Source: Trochalopteron elliotii
Taxonomy: Eukaryota > Chordata > Aves > Passeriformes > Leiothrichidae
Direction of reading: 5' to 3'
DNA: 64,000 nt
Assembly: GCA_024734555.1 (NCBI GenBank)
Contig: JANPWX010000557.1
Coordinates: 373,830 to 437,829, forward strand
Each line of letters opens with the position of its first letter. The stretch's first letter is position 1. A program made the translations under genes and the position numbers. The notes under the pieces were generated by a model that did no database searches, had not been told where the DNA came from, and saw only the letters and a list, made by a program, of their open reading frames with translations. Shown piece by piece: positions 9,556 to 62,169 of this stretch.

Positions 9556-12500
9556 GCCTGGCTCTTCCTCCTGCGCTGGGCCCGCTCGGGCGGGAGGCTC
9601 TCTGGCTTTTGGCTCCCCCCGCTCTGGTCTCTGCCGACCTTTAAACGTTGGGGCCGCCCGTGCGTCCAGCCGAGCCGGGCAGTGCGGGACCCCGCGGGAG
9701 CTGTCACCGGCCGCCCCTGCGAGGTGCTGCCCGCGTGTTTCCCCTTCCAGCCGCGCAGGAGGAATTGATGTTGAAACAGAGCGGGGCTTTTTTTTTTTTT
9801 TTCTTCTTATTTTGTCGACAACAGAAATTTGTTCCTGTTTTTAGGGCTTGTCCTGCCAGATCAGAACGTAATTCTAAGTTTGTTTTGTAAAAGGAGAAAT
9901 TCCAGGAAATGGAGTAACCTTGTGGATTTCCCTGTCCTTAAAATGCCTTAATTAAAAAAAAAAAAAAACACCAAAAAAAAACAAAACAAAACAAAAAAAC
10001 CAAAACAAACAAACAAAAAAACCAAAAAACCCAAACAACAAACAAATGAAAAAAGCTCACCCCAACAAACAAGAACAGAATTTTAAAACAAATACTTAAA
10101 AGTAACATTTGGGATATGTTCGGTATAACAGTCAATGTGTATCTCTGTTAAAGAGGGCAGTTGAGTAAATGAAGACTTCCCTCAGTGTAGGACAGCAAAC
10201 CATATTTTTGTGCTCCAGAGATTGTGAGGCTTTTCTCACTTGTTGGTATATTATTTCCACCAGAAAACTTCAGTGTTGACAGTTTGTGATACTTTAACTT
10301 CCACGTGGTTATTTCAGGCTCAACAGGTTTAGGTGAATAGCTGTCAGGTGCCTCATCTCTTTAAAGGATATTTGTGATGAGAGGGATAATTTTATTTTTT
10401 CTTAAAGTAAAGAATTCTTTGTGTTAAAACGTTAGTATGAAAGAACCTACAGATGTACTGCTCAGCTTTGCTGGGCAATTAACTAGATTGCAGTTCATTA
10501 GTGTTATATTATTACATTAGTTTTCTCATCTGTTGTGTCCTCAGCCAGACTTAAAATTTTGTTTGGGAGCAGTGTAAAACTGGACTATTTAAGCTGGCCC
10601 AAAGTGCAGTTATTAGAACTTGAGTTGCCCCTATGCATGTGGAATTACAAATCTTCATATAATTTTTGTCCATTTAAAGTGCACATTAATTTATATGTGC
10701 AGTCTTCCTACAAAGTTGATTAAAATTGTGGTTTTCAGGAGTTTTTTTTTTCTTGAGGTATGTTTTTTGGTTTTATTATGCAGCTTATTCATTTTCCATT
10801 TAAATTGCTGAGTTAGGCCTTTTATGTTCATTTCCCAAATAACCAAACTGTTACTTTTCAGCTTTTACAGGTGTATTTATATTCACTAAGAGGTTTCTTG
10901 CTTTCAAATGTTTATCTGTGGGAAGTCAGTGTGTTCAGAACCTCCCCATCATTTCCCTGAGCACAGCAACAATGAGGGAATGAGCTGTAGTGGTGTTGTG
11001 GTTGGTATGAGGCTCCAGTGGACTGAAGGGTGGAGCTCAATTGCTCCAGCTGTTCCAGGCACTGAATCAAGGTTTGTGGTTAGAGGTCACTGGAATTTTA
11101 TTTCCTCACTGTTCAGAGGTGTCTCACTGAGGTGACTCAAGCACTAAAGTGTCTGAGGTTTCAAAAACAGGGGAGTAACTTGAGGAATCTGTGCCTCAAT
11201 ACTCTTTGGGTTTCCTTTTTGTGTCAAATTCTTACATCTAAGCTCAGGAGAGTGCCATGCCCATAAAGCCTTTGCTGTGACACAGGAATAGCAGGTAGTG
11301 TTTAATATTAGAGCACTTCAATGTGCACCAACCAGGGTGTGCTGAAACAGGCACATGTGGGCTTTCAGTGACACTGGCCACCATGGTAGTTAAGACTGCA
11401 AATATTTGTCTTTCAAAGTCAAACCCTTTGAGTAAGTGCTTTATGTTTTGTTAATACTGATTCTAAATATATTTTGGCAATAGTGCTGTTTGGGGGGAAA
11501 AAAAAATCCCATTCCCTAGCTTATTAGATGTTCAAACTGAAATCTGTAGTAGGCTGTGATTTTCAAAACTTACTAAGTGAAAAAAATTACACCCCCTGCC
11601 TGCCCCCAATTTAAATCTGATCAGTTCTGCTGGTTCTTGGAGAGCAATTTGAGATGGAATTTTTTCAGCAGCTTGTGCAAGAGAAATAGTGAAAGTCAGA
11701 GCTCTTCTCCCAGGTTTCCTCTCCATCAGACCAGGTGTGTTGCTGACAGTTACAGGTTAGTTCATATCGTTTATGTTCTTGTCTTCTCTGCAGAGCTCTT
11801 CACTTTTATTTAAGATGGAATTCTTGAAAAAAGCGAGCACAGTAGGAGTTTTGTGTTGCCATCTAAAATAATCATATTTATTTGAATAGGTTTGGAGGGA
11901 TAAGGCTGTGGAAGAGAGGAGATGCCTTGGCGAGACATTCACTGTCACTGCTGTGTCCCAGTAGAAGAGGTTGCATTTTTATGTTATAACTTCATTTCAG
12001 GAAAACAGCTCTCTGTCAGCACCAGTTATTTAGACCAATAATGTGCTTTATTGAGGCAATACTCCAGGTTTTAGGGATAGCTGGGATTTTTCACTCGATT
12101 TTGGTATAGCACAAGGTGTCTCAGAGGGCAGTGTGAGCAGTTCCTGTGGTCTTCCAGAAAGGCCAGGACTTTGTTGACCTGTTGCAGGTATTGCTGGAGC
12201 TGTTCTGTTTCCCAGCAGGAGCAGTTAAGGGTTGATAGAGGAAGTAGATTGTTCCCCAGGTTGCAGGAGAGCCTGCACAGGCCCTGTGCAAGCTCTGAGG
12301 TCACAGGGCCCTTTTTTCTGTATCCCTTGAGTACAGAATGAAGGTGGGGATGTCTGAAATGGTTGAATTTAGATTCCATTACTGCACTTGTCTTCTGAGG
12401 CCCAGAGTGGATTTGTCTGAATGTTTTTCTGTGATATTTAAAAGCTCTGAAGTGCTGGTAGCAAGTGGTGTTCAGTTAATGAAAAAGGAAATGGAGTTTC

Positions 12501-14294
12501 ATGAGCTTAGAGTAGTTTTTATTTTCAAAGGTGTTTTGGGTATGTGTGTGTGTGTACAATCACATTATGTTTTTCCTGCATCTAGGTAGTGTTTCTTCCT
12601 AAGCAATTTATGCATTTGCATTGAATTTACTGATGTAGATCTGAAATGAATGGATGAATAATGAATGCCCTAGATAAAATCATAATTACATACGATTTAG
12701 GAAACACCATTTTTCTTCATGCTTAGGTAATTTTTTTGTTTTCATATGCCCACTTCATATAGTACTTATCAAAATGGTGTTCTTGTAGTCACAGGTCTAT
12801 CTTTTCTTGGTCTGTGGGTGACTTTTGTGCAGTTTCTGTCAGTTTAATCTTCAGCCAGTGCTCTTAACTTCCTGTTTCCCGTTTAACTAACCAGTCACAG
12901 TTCATTAAATTCAGAGGCACCTGTGAGACAAGAGGTAGAACTGTAAGATTGTTCATCAGTTCCCTGATTGAGGAAAAGTTTTAAACCAGCTGGAGGTGTC
13001 CAGCACACAATTAAATTATGGTGATGTTTTTCAGAGACAACTTGGGCTATAAATGTGTGTGTAATCTATGCTATGGCTGCCTTTAGAGCCTGTCATCTGA
13101 CTGACTCCTGAACATGTATTTCAGGAGTTGGTGTGTATATCACTGTCTTAAATACTCCTGTATTTAACACTGGTTTGAAAACTTCTTTCTCTGGGTCAGT
13201 TATGACAAATGGGTATTTAATCTCATGACAGATGGATATTGGCTATGTTATGGCTAATGAAATGCTGAAAATCTTTGTGTGTTTTTCCATGTGAAGAAAT
13301 CTGTTTTGCTTTGTGTACTCTCCCCATACAAATGCAAAGTCAGCTTATGAATTATATTTGGGTATTCCTTCCTCCAGAAGTTACTACTCTTCACAGCAAT
13401 CACAGTCAGTCAGGTTGGAAACAAGGAGCACAGCAGTGTCTTGAGACAGATTTTGTTCTAGTTTAGGCTGTTAATATTTCCAGTAGGTTTTATCAGATCG
13501 ACAAAAGCTGACACCTGGAAATTTAAAGGCTTAAACAGAACCTACAGTGATAGTTCCCTTCATTAAATGGTACTTCAACAAGTCACTCAGTGCTGTAGGA
13601 GTTTCTCACTTTCGAGGATGGGAAGATAAATCTTCTGTCAGCTGCTGTCATGCAAATAAAGGCTGATAAATCTGAAGTAATTGCTCCAGTGCTCCCTCCT
13701 GTGATCATCCTTCCTCCTGGAGCCCCTGGCTGTTCTGGGAAACCCTGAACAAGCAGTACCTGGCTCTTTCCCTCCATGGCTGTCCTGGGGCTGCTGCCTC
13801 TGCCCCTCAGCTCTGTGCACCTGAGGAGTTTGTTGGCACTTCCACTGCTGCCTGCAGGGCATTAAACTGGGATTGTGACACTGATCACAATCTTGCTGCC
13901 CTGGCTGGGTTGGTTCTTGGGTAAATCAGCATAGAGGGTAACTCAGGTCTGCTCCTGGAGTTAAGGCAGAGCTTTGAAAAGGCTCAGCAGTGAGCAGAGC
14001 TGTGGTGAGCTGTGCATTCCACCCGGCCTGGTCAGGGCTGGGGAGCACCAGTCAGGACTTGTGTTCAGAGGTGCACGTGTCCTTTAGTCTGCAGGCAAAG
14101 GGCCAGAAAGAAACTTTCACCTTTGAAAGCACCGTTCTGTCACTTTATCTTCTCACTCCTTTTTGCTGAGTATTTGCCTCTTTCAAATGTCTCGTAATAT
14201 TTGATTTGGATTGTTTCAATGAATATGTTAAAAGAGTGGGATTTCTTGCTCATTCTTATGCCTTTTTTTTTTCTGGTTGTTACTTCTGCCTTAG
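9556..14294 (+). other. DCAF1: 5'-UTR intron region between the DCAF1 promoter and first coding exon
   Basis: The first 200 bases are the remaining half of the CpG island and may hold part of the first noncoding exon. The rest looks like intron, with an A-rich low-complexity tract at 9952-10080. I could not identify the donor or any further noncoding exon from sequence alone. Confidence 0.55.
9952..10080. repeat. A-rich simple repeat (AAAAC/AAAC-type)
   Basis: About 130 bases consist almost only of A with scattered single or double C. It is low complexity, and no retroposon body is recognisable beside it. Confidence 0.85.
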
Positions 14295-14302
14295 ACTAAG
14301 CC

Positions 14303-55852
<41,550 letters not shown>

Positions 55853-56055
55853 GGAGAGGCTGCAGGGTGGGGAGTGGGCAGGAGGAGATGCTCCCTTCCC
55901 AACAGAAGACCAGAGACCAAATTGGAAACCGACTCTGAGCACCCCAGCCCTACTTTTCTTGGGAAAGCCTGAGGATCTCCTGCCGATCCGCTGTGTTGGT
56001 TTGAGTCAGTTTGGGGCTCGGGCCTAAGTCTCAATAAAGAGACGTGGGTTTAGGC
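55853..56055 (+). other. DCAF1: DCAF1 3' UTR (proximal form)
   Basis: The untranslated region runs from the stop to a canonical AATAAA at 56033-56038. A T-rich downstream element at 56072-56086 supports cleavage at about 56050-56060. The end is an estimate, and a longer form is possible. Confidence 0.75.
56033..56038 (+). terminator. DCAF1: DCAF1 polyadenylation signal AATAAA
   Basis: Canonical hexamer 180 bases after the stop codon, followed within 40 bases by a long T run that can serve as the downstream element. Confidence 0.8.
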
Positions 56056-59000
56056 CTCATTTCTCTCTGCCTTTTTTTTTTTTTTTATTTTTCATTTTAG
56101 GCTGAGATGACTCTTCAAGGAAACTTCTGAAGATATTTCACAATATATTTTCTTTGTATAAAGTTCTTTCCTAAAGAACAGAAATAGTTTTATAAAAAAA
56201 AAAAAAAAAAAAGAAAAAAAAGGCAAGTGTTCTAGTAAAGAGGGAGGACCTTTGTATTCCTGTAGTACCTTGTTACCATGGGGTAGGTTTGGGGAGAAAA
56301 ATTGTTTAAAATTAAAAGAAATTAAAATTTATGCAACTGCTAAGTGAAATAAGAGGATCATGGTTTCTAATATTGTTGAGGAGTGAGAATATTTTTATTT
56401 TAAATATGATTTTATTTTTAAAACAGAAGAACTACAGGTGTTACACCTGCTAATGCACCAGTGTGTTCCAGATGCTTTTGTCCTCCAGGGAGGAGCCCCT
56501 GGGGTGTTTGCTAATGTCGAGTTGCGCTGTGGTACCAGCTGTAGTGGGAGGCTGAAATCCTGGCTGGGCCTAGTCAGAGCCTGGCAATCTGGGATTGAAG
56601 TTTGAGCCCTTTTTCTCCCCTCTGCCCTTTGTGGTTCAAGTTTTTTAATCTTTCTTTCTTTTCTTTTTTTTTTCCCTCTTGCCCTCTGTGTGGAAACTGC
56701 AAATTGAAGGCCTTTTTCTTTAATGTAAAGTGTATTTATTAAAAAATTAAATACAAATCCTGTCTGTGTGTATGGCTGTGAATTGTAGCCATGCAAAAGC
56801 AGTGCTCCATGTGCAGGGCTTGGCTGAGAGCAGCCAGGTGTAGCTGGAACTTGGCTTCAGTGAGGAAGGGCAAAGGAACCATAAAGGAAGCAGAAAAGGG
56901 ATTTGGGAGCACAGCATGGCCATGGCACAGCAGCTGTGGGTTCCAGTCTGATCCCTTTGGTTGTCTGACAGCCTGGAATTCTGTTGCATCCTCACCACAC
57001 TGAGTGGGAGCTGGATGATGCCACTGGTGCTGGGCTGTGGTTGTGTGGGGAGGTGCTCTGCACTGTCCCCTCTGTGCTCCAGGCAGGGAATTCCGCATTT
57101 CCCGGCTTGTGCCAGGAGCTGGCTGCAGCACCAGCTTCCTGCTGTGGTTTGCCATTGCCCAGGCTGCCCAGTGCCTGTCAGGGCACGGGGCAAATCAGCT
57201 GCTCCTGCTGGGGCATGATAAGAGGCCCTGCCCTCAGAACAGGAGGAAGAAATGGCAGTGGAGTGTTTGACTTGCCAGTGCAGCACCCTGTGCTCAGATC
57301 TGGCAGGTGAATGTGCTCACTGCTTCCCTGGACAAGACCAGGGCTGTGCTGTTTATTCCCAGGTGTTCAGATGTCATCCACTCACCTTTTAACCCTTTCT
57401 CTCTTTTTGCCACTTTCAGAATAGGGTTTGAGGCAGAACAGGGAGCTGGAGAATTCTCACTCCTTGACACTGCAGCCAGTTTTCCACCAAGAACTGCTCA
57501 TTTCACCTAAGGGTCAAGGTCTTACTGCTTGAAGAGGAAGGATCTCCTTTATAACTGAAGGAAGGGATAGCTTTTTTTCCACCCCAGCATTGCATCTACT
57601 TAATGCACTTACCCAGGGCTGCTTGTTAATAATTAAAAAGAAAGGTTCTGCTGCAACTTATAATGGATAATTGTACCCTGCTGAGTCGATAAAGATGAAC
57701 AAGTGACTACTACAGCCTTTAAGGCCAGCAATTGGAGCACCATTCTGATTAAATGAGGGGATTGAAAATCAGATATGCCACCCAACAGCTGTGGAAGTAG
57801 CCTCTGCCTTATCAGGAACCATCTCACCCAACTTCACCATAGAAAAATGTGCAGCTCAAGAGGAGAAAAAAAAAATAAAGCATGTACTCAGCTACTACTC
57901 CCAGGGAGATGCAGTGCCAGATGTCCATATCTTGTTCTGGCATTAAACCCCAGCTGTAATTGGCTGCATCTGCTGCTGGTTTGGGCCTGGCTCTTTGGGA
58001 GAAATTTACCAGCTGGTTTTGTGAGACAGAACCAAAACACCTGGGCTGGAGCTCCTGTGTGTGCATTTGACTTCAAGCTGAGGTGCTGTAAGTATGTGAG
58101 CCTCCCTCCCCTCCCACACCTGCCCTGACTCCACTGAACAGAGCCAAAGGGAGTGGCTTTGGGCCTTACTGTGTGGGGAAGGAGGCAGGGCCTACAGGTC
58201 AACCCCCCCAAAACTGCTGAAGCAGCCCCCCAGCCCCTTTCCTGGGCAGACAGGGCCTCTCTGAAGTTAAACACACACCTGGGGAAGCTGCCTGCACCCC
58301 ATGCTACTGCCTTAGTTCTGGGGGTCTCACTGAATCGTTCTGGGGAACAGGTGATTGCATCAACCTGGGTGCAAAGTGGAGTTCAGAACTGGGGACTAGT
58401 AGGGATTATTTAGTTTTTATCAGGCCATTATTCTGCAGCTGCTTGGGAGGGTGAGATTTCTCAGCATTTGGAAAATCACCTGCAACCCTGGCATCATGAT
58501 TTAATATTTTTAAAAGCATGTTGCTTGGAAAGAATCCCATAATCTTCTGGAATACTCCCAGCATGTGGCTGATGTGGTGCTGTACAGTATTCCTTCTATG
58601 CAGCAGTTACAGACCTGGTTTAGGGGGTGGAAGGAGATTCAAATGTCCTGCCAGCTGGCTAAGGCATACTCTTACCTCTGCACCAGAGAGGAGCAGGGAT
58701 GATGCTGTTTCCTCCTAGGATGTGAGCAGAGGAGCCCAGCACAGCCTGTGCCCTCCTGGCAGCCGTGGCCAGTGCACTGGGACTGAGTACCTGCTTGGCC
58801 CCTTTGGTGCACTGCAACACCTTTCCATGGAGCACAGGCTGTGGAATGCCCTGACAGCACCGTGGGAGGGAGCAGCACATCCCTGCAGGGCTGGGCTTAA
58901 ATCATCTCCCACAGGCCAAGGCTGCCAGAGCAGGGTACAAGCCTTGCCACGTGTAGTAGCTCAGGGTAAATGACTGAGGCTCCTCAGCACTGGTCAGAGC

Positions 59001-60229
59001 ACATCCAGGGCTAGCCCTCATCCCTGTTTCAGTAGGAAAGACAGCCAGCAACTCTTGTTTAAGAGGCCTTGTAAGACAGAATGTTTGCTGAATGGATGCT
59101 TAGAATAAAAGATGGGGTTCCTCGAGCACTCTCAGACCAGCCCACCCACCCTCTCACAGTTTACCCTTTGAGTTTCAGATTGCCCCGAGGAGCCACACAC
59201 CATTACCCTGCCATGATCACCTTACTGCCCCACTGTAGTGGGCTGAAAGGCACCATCCTCCCAAAAACGACCCCCAGCACTGCCTTACCCAGCACCTTCC
59301 AGCATCACCAAGGGCCTGAGGCCTCTCACCCCCCACATCTTCTCCCCAGAACTGCTGCCCATCCCAGTTTAGGGCCCAAGTCCTTGATGGTTGATCAAAG
59401 CATCTTTGTAAGGTGCAGATGCAGAGCTATTTTCCTGTAACTGCCAACACTTTTTCAGGTCTGCTTCTCTTGGAATCAGCCTGGGTGCACCTCTGAAGGG
59501 AGGAGATGCTGGACATGGGAGGCCTTTGGCCTTGGCATAGTCTGTTGAAGCCATGGTGTGACTCCCTTGCCTGCAGGCGAGCAGGGAAGGTTCAGGTCAT
59601 CGTGTTGGATGGATACTGCTGCTTCTCTCCCAGATGTTTTTTCCTTAACTTTCCAACTTCTTTACACCTGTTAATTTTGGTAGGAGGGAGATTTGTTGGT
59701 CTCACATGTTTACAACCATCAGCCACCTCTCTGGGAACAGAAATCCCATCATTCAAATCTCATCCAACATTTGTCTTCTAAACAACCCTGCATTTTTATT
59801 TACTTATTTCACAAGGAAAGCAGGAGATGGGGGATTTTGGGCTGTTCCTTGGCTTTGCCACCAAACAGTTGCAGCTTTTATAATTTACTGATTTTTTTTC
59901 TTTCCCCTTCCTAACATTCACACACCATAACACACACAAGGCCACAGCACAGCACCACGAGCTGCAGCTCCCTGCCACTACCACTCAGGCAGGCACTTGT
60001 CCTGCCACCACCTCACTGCCTCGATCTGCCTGGACACCTCCAAGCCAGGATACTCCCACTAAGGGCTCTAATCACTCTGGGGCTGGCCAGAGGGGTATTT
60101 ATTAGCACTTGGTTTCAGATAACACTCAACCCTAACAATTGTTGACATTTGGCATCCTCTGGGTTACAACAGCATCGGGGACTCGGTCACGAGGGTGGAG
60201 TCAGTGACCCTCTAACCGTGTGAAACCGG
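56056..60229. other. Region between convergent DCAF1 and RBM15B
   Basis: No coding exon seen. Part of this may be a long 3' UTR of RBM15B, whose mammalian transcript has an extended one as I recall. Minus-strand AATAAA hexamers occur at 56735 and 57352. An A run with one G lies at 56194-56221. Confidence 0.6.
56194..56221. repeat. Poly(A) run
   Basis: Nineteen A, one G, then eight A. It lies downstream of the DCAF1 polyadenylation signal. Confidence 0.9.
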
Positions 60230-60419
60230 GGCAGCCCAGTGCCCCCAGGGCAGCCCAGTGCCCCCAGGGCAGCCCAGTGTCACCAGGGCAGCCCAGTGTC
60301 ACCAGGGCAGCCCAGTGCCCCCAGGACAGCCCAGTGTCACCAGGACAGCCCAGTGTCACCAGGGCAGCCCAGTGTCACCAGGACAGCCCAGTGTCACCAG
60401 GACAGCCCAGTGTCACCAG
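60230..60419. repeat. 19-bp minisatellite, ten copies
   Basis: Ten head-to-tail copies of a 19-bp unit, GGCAGCCCAGTGTCACCAG with variants (GCCCCCAG in place of GTCACCAG, GA in place of GG), followed by a partial eleventh. Because 19 is not a multiple of three, all three plus-strand frames stay open and show a spurious Pro/Gln/Ser repeat. The array should not be annotated as protein. Confidence 0.97.
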
Positions 60420-61534
60420 GACAGCCTGGCTGCTGTGGGCAGGGGAGATGCCCCTCTGCTCCCACAGCACATTCCCGGATCCCTGCTGCTCCCAGTGGAG
60501 CAATCAGCTCCCCTCTGACCCGTGAAGGCACAGAAGATGCATCAAGAGAAATGCAACCCCCCCCGCTCAACAAAACAACTAGTTGAGATTAATAACCCAT
60601 CATCAGCTGATGATATTCCTGCATCTCCAAGGTGAAAAAGTGAAAAATAAAAGCATCATTAGACTGAGTTATGCTCCCTACTAAGTAGGTTGTGACACCA
60701 ATCATACCTGAGAGGAGGTTTAGAAGGGCTTTTGGCAACCCTCAGCAAGTTGCTGGGTCACAGAGATTGGTGTGAGATAAATCTGGCTCTCCCACCAATT
60801 TGTTCACTTGCTTATCATGAGAAAAGCAACAAAAAAACACCTGCAAATCTAAAGAAACTTTAAAATGTAGCATTTTTAATCCCACACAATTTTCTGTAAG
60901 TCTCCTAAAATCTACAGGCATTGTTTTAAAAAATAAAAATATCCCCGAACAGAAGAGTGTGGATTTTAACTCCAACTTGGACTTGTTACCACATCCTTAA
61001 GTTGCTGAGCACTCAGAGGGTCTGGCCTCCCAACCAACTACCTCATCCCACAGCAAAGGGGATGGATCAACCCCATTTTAGAGCTCAGATTTTGATCTCT
61101 AGTGGTTCCTCTGTTACAGGTCACCTGTGGTAACAGGACACATTCTCAGCCAAACAGACATGTTTCTGTCTTTTTATGTAAGCCTGCAAAAAAATTTAGA
61201 TTTTAGGAAAAAATCCCAGCCATTTATCTTTCAGTAAAGGATTTCAGGTAGTACAACATGATTGACTGCAAACGGGCACCTCCAGCTCACCAAACACCTT
61301 CATGCCCCTGGCATGTCCACATCGATTATGGGCCCAGGAGGGCTCCCCCTTAAATCACCTTTTTTTCTTCTGCTTGTTTTGCCTTCTACAAAAATTAGGC
61401 ATGTCAGACCTTCTTTGTTTTATCCAAGAACTTCTATGACAGACATGTGCCAAGGTAGTCTCAAACCTCACCAACTTGAATACAGGGTCCACTCCTCAGT
61501 AGCAAACTTTTTTGCCAAGTATCAACTAATTTTT
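60420..61534. other. Gene-free DNA between minisatellite and RBM15B 3' end
   Basis: Nothing recognisable. It may be included in longer RBM15B transcripts. Confidence 0.6.
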
Positions 61535-62169
61535 TGGTGTGTATGCAAAACACTTTTATTCTCGATCAGGATTTGCTTCCTTGGTAGCTGGCATCCTGGG
61601 AAGCTTCTATTCTCAAATAGAGATTCAACAGCAAAGCATCCAGACTCCAATTTACGAAATAAAAAGCAAACAGGACAAAAAAAATAGAGAACCAACCTTT
61701 CAGTTTCTGATACAGCACAAAGAACCCCCCTTTCTCTCCCACCTTGAAGGACACATATGAAGATGAAGGAAGTGCTCAAGGCTGGGATCTGGCAACTGAA
61801 CTGGGCTGGGGCCTCACCTGGCCTGGCTGCTCCTGCAGCACTGGGAGCTCACCCTTCCTGGGCCAGAAGAACTCGGATACCGCACAAGTTTAGAAATCCA
61901 TCAGTGAACAAGGCTTTACTGACAACTTTTCATACAGTTAAAAAATAAAAATACAGAACAACAGCGGACAGTGTCACATATTAAAAACGAATAAAATGGG
62001 CTCTATTTAAAATTTTAATAGATATTATAGGTATTAAAATTAATTAGAAACTAAAAATCTTACCACTTTGGTCAAGGTGTTTTGAGCCTCAACCAAAATG
62101 ATCAGCCTTAAAAACAACTGGGCTGTGTGACACACAAAGAAAACATGGAATTTGAAAAGACAGTGTGGG
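61535..62169 (-). other. RBM15B: RBM15B 3' UTR (proximal form)
   Basis: The AT-rich DNA downstream of the RBM15B stop extends to a minus-strand AATAAA (61555-61560). The cleavage point is estimated from that signal, and longer forms are possible. Confidence 0.5.
61555..61560 (-). terminator. RBM15B: Candidate RBM15B polyadenylation signal AATAAA
   Basis: First canonical minus-strand hexamer noticed after the stop codon, about 610 bases downstream of it. Confidence 0.5.

Larger units (their letters stand above)
8740..9860 (+). promoter_or_regulatory. DCAF1: CpG-island promoter of DCAF1 (contains an assembly gap)
   Basis: Base composition changes sharply to GC- and CpG-rich sequence from about 8740 to the edge of the N run, and again from 9556 to about 9770. 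The first coding exon of DCAF1 starts with only eight untranslated bases after its acceptor (14295), so at least one noncoding exon must lie upstream. This island is the only suitable promoter upstream of it in the window. Motifs resembling YY1, ZNF143, NRF1 and ATF/CREB half sites cluster at 8960-9132, as in many TATA-less housekeeping promoters. The start site and first splice donor are probably in or beside the gap. Confidence 0.75.

Noticed and set aside
8556..9844. Long frames crossing the CpG island and gap on both strands
   Set aside because: They are open only because the N run hides stops; the flanking translations are Arg/Pro/Ala-rich GC artefacts.
60220..60586. Pro/Gln/Ser repeat proteins in three frames
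   Set aside because: Explained by the 19-bp minisatellite; the same pattern appears in every frame because the unit is not a codon multiple.
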